From Geodermatophilus nigrescens (GTDB lineage Bacteria; Actinomycetota; Actinomycetes; Mycobacteriales; Geodermatophilaceae), in NCBI RefSeq assembly GCF_900129495.1, contig NZ_FQVX01000001.1, positions 930,001 to 994,000 on the forward strand: a stretch of DNA of 64,000 nt. Reading direction: 5' to 3'. The position numbers and the translations under genes are program-made. A model generated the notes under the pieces. The model was given only the letters and a program-made list of their open reading frames with translations. It searched no databases and was not told the origin of the DNA. Shown piece after piece: positions 63,152-64,000 of this stretch; position 1 is the stretch's first letter, and each line of letters begins with the position of its first letter.

Positions 63152-64000
63152 TCAGAGGGGTCCCGTCACCCGCGGCGGGATGCGCAACCCGCCGCGCAGG
63201 GCGCGCACCGCGGCGGCCGTGAGGTCGCCGGTCCCCAGGGCGACCAGGCTCCGCCCCAGGGAGTCGGCCACCGCCTCCGCGGCCACGTGGAGGGCCCGCG
63301 CGAGGGCCGGGACACCGGTGACGCCCTCGGTCACGAGGCCCAGGACCCGCAGGTCCAGGACGGTGAGGCCGTGCAGGTCGCCCGGGGCGCTCAGCAGCAC
63401 CGCGGCGGAGAGGTGGTCGAGGTCCGGGCGGGCGAGGTCGAGCGCGGTGACCCGCACCAGCCGCTCGGTGCCGTTCCCCGGTACCGGGGCGAGGAAGGAG
63501 GTGAACGCGCCGCTGACGGCCAGCTCGGCGGCGGCGACCCCGAAGACCGGCGATCCGGGGGTCAGCAGGCGGTCGTCGGGGAGACCCGGCAACGGCAGGA
63601 CGTCGCCTCCCCGGGTGAGGACGACGCCGGCGCCGGCGTCCCCGACGATCCGGGCGGTCTCGGCGACGTCCCGGGTCCGGTCCAGGTCGTCGGCGATCAC
63701 CCGGGTGACGGCCGCGACGAGCCTCCGGTCGGCCCCGCGCAGTCGGGACGGATCATCGGAGAGCAGGCTGAGGAAGCCGATGTGCCGCCCGCCCATCGTG
63801 ACCAGCGGGGCAGCCAGACCCTGGCGGAAGCCCGCCGGGAGGAGGTGCTCGGCCCACGCACGGAGCTCGGGCAGCGGGCTCGGGAGCTCCGTGGCCAGCA
63901 ACGGCGGACGGTGCCGGTTGAGGCCGAGCGCATCCACCTCGTCGTCGGCCTCCGGACGGCGGAAGTAGGCGACGAGCGCCTCGGCCGGACCGGTGGTGGC
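63152..64000 (-). CDS. GAF-LuxR-like regulator with degenerate HTH (5' end beyond the window)
   Basis: Open to the window edge with no stop; at least 282 residues, the last in-frame GTG being at 63937. GAF-like part has LRAWAEHLLPAGFRQGLAAP and MGGRHIGFLSLLSDDPSRLR. The C-terminal segment aligns with the LuxR HTH of the split regulator (LTVLDLRVLGLVTEGVTGVP, ALHVAAEAVADSLGRSLVAL), but T-P-R-E and T-V-x-x-H are replaced, so DNA binding is doubtful. Confidence 0.8.
   Translation of the reverse strand, partial: ATTGPAEALVAYFRRPEADDEVDALGLNRHRPPLLATELPSPLPELRAWAEHLLPAGFRQGLAAPLVTMGGRHIGFLSLLSDDPSRLRGADRRLVAAVTRVIADDLDRTRDVAETARIVGDAGAGVVLTRGGDVLPLPGLPDDRLLTPGSPVFGVAAAELAVSGAFTSFLAPVPGNGTERLVRVTALDLARPDLDHLSAAVLLSAPGDLHGLTVLDLRVLGLVTEGVTGVPALARALHVAAEAVADSLGRSLVALGTGDLTAAAVRALRGGLRIPPRVTGPL

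Overview
The window is very GC-rich actinobacterial chromosome: third codon positions are almost all G or C, GTG starts are frequent, and cistrons overlap by ATGA or GTGA. The gene set (ECF sigma / zf-HC2 pairs, several GAF-ANTAR proteins, class III cyclase, DUF5994, CopC-CopD fusion, FadE pairs) fits a soil or stone actinobacterium. Geodermatophilaceae (Blastococcus, Geodermatophilus, Modestobacter) is my best guess, by overall resemblance only. I see no IS element, prophage, CRISPR array or rRNA; one tRNA-Ala(GGC) is present. Both window edges cut a gene (a thioredoxin-like start at 1-56, a GAF/LuxR-like regulator at 63152-64000).

Layout. 1-4.4 kb: MetX-like hydrolase and two regulator/target pairs with visible operators (TetR-DUF4386, HxlR-NmrA reductase). 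4.5-9.9 kb: adenylate/guanylate cyclase, then a five-gene overlapping operon of ECF sigma factor, zf-HC2 membrane protein and an ABC transporter. 9.9-19.3 kb: potassium channel, then acyl-CoA ligases, methyltransferase, TetR, a paired acyl-CoA dehydrogenase and an enoyl-CoA hydratase (beta-oxidation of an unknown acid). 19.3-26.7 kb: FtsX-type exporter, two small membrane proteins, a two-component system, MarR and YceI. 26.8-32.8 kb: MauE/DsbA-like redox pair, typA, YdeI-like protein, DUF5994, epimerase. 32.8-35.8 kb: TauE/SafE sulfite-type exporter preceded by a cysteine-containing leader peptide, and a DUF47-Pit phosphate operon with a PHO-box-like repeat. 35.8-41.4 kb: ECF sigma factor divergent from an anti-sigma-led copper operon (zf-HC2, CopC-CopD, YcnI, SCO1, His-rich membrane protein). 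41.4-45.6 kb: overlapping four-gene operon of polyol dehydrogenase, HAD phosphatase, nucleotidyltransferase and CDP-glycerol-type phosphotransferase, which reads as a polyol-phosphate (teichoic-acid-like) wall polymer pathway. 46-47.3 kb: M23 wall peptidase and tRNA-Ala. 47.3-52.4 kb: GAF-ANTAR proteins, SpoIIE-type phosphatase and RsbW-like kinase. 52.7-54.9 kb: zinc pair aztD-aztC with a Zur-like box but no ATPase or permease genes here. 55-64 kb: DUF2254 with a coupled short upstream ORF, a frameshift-split GAF-LuxR regulator, DJ-1 protein, zinc alcohol dehydrogenase, conserved 200-aa protein, aldo/keto reductase, LysR and a degenerate paralogue of the split regulator. Two near-identical 18-bp palindromes precede the dehydrogenase and LysR genes.

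Recurring themes are metal, phosphate and sulfur homeostasis with readable cis sites, and GAF-based stress signalling. Family assignments are from recognised motifs in the translations. Site assignments (PHO, Zur, MtrA, ECF promoter, leader peptide) come from inspection and are untested.
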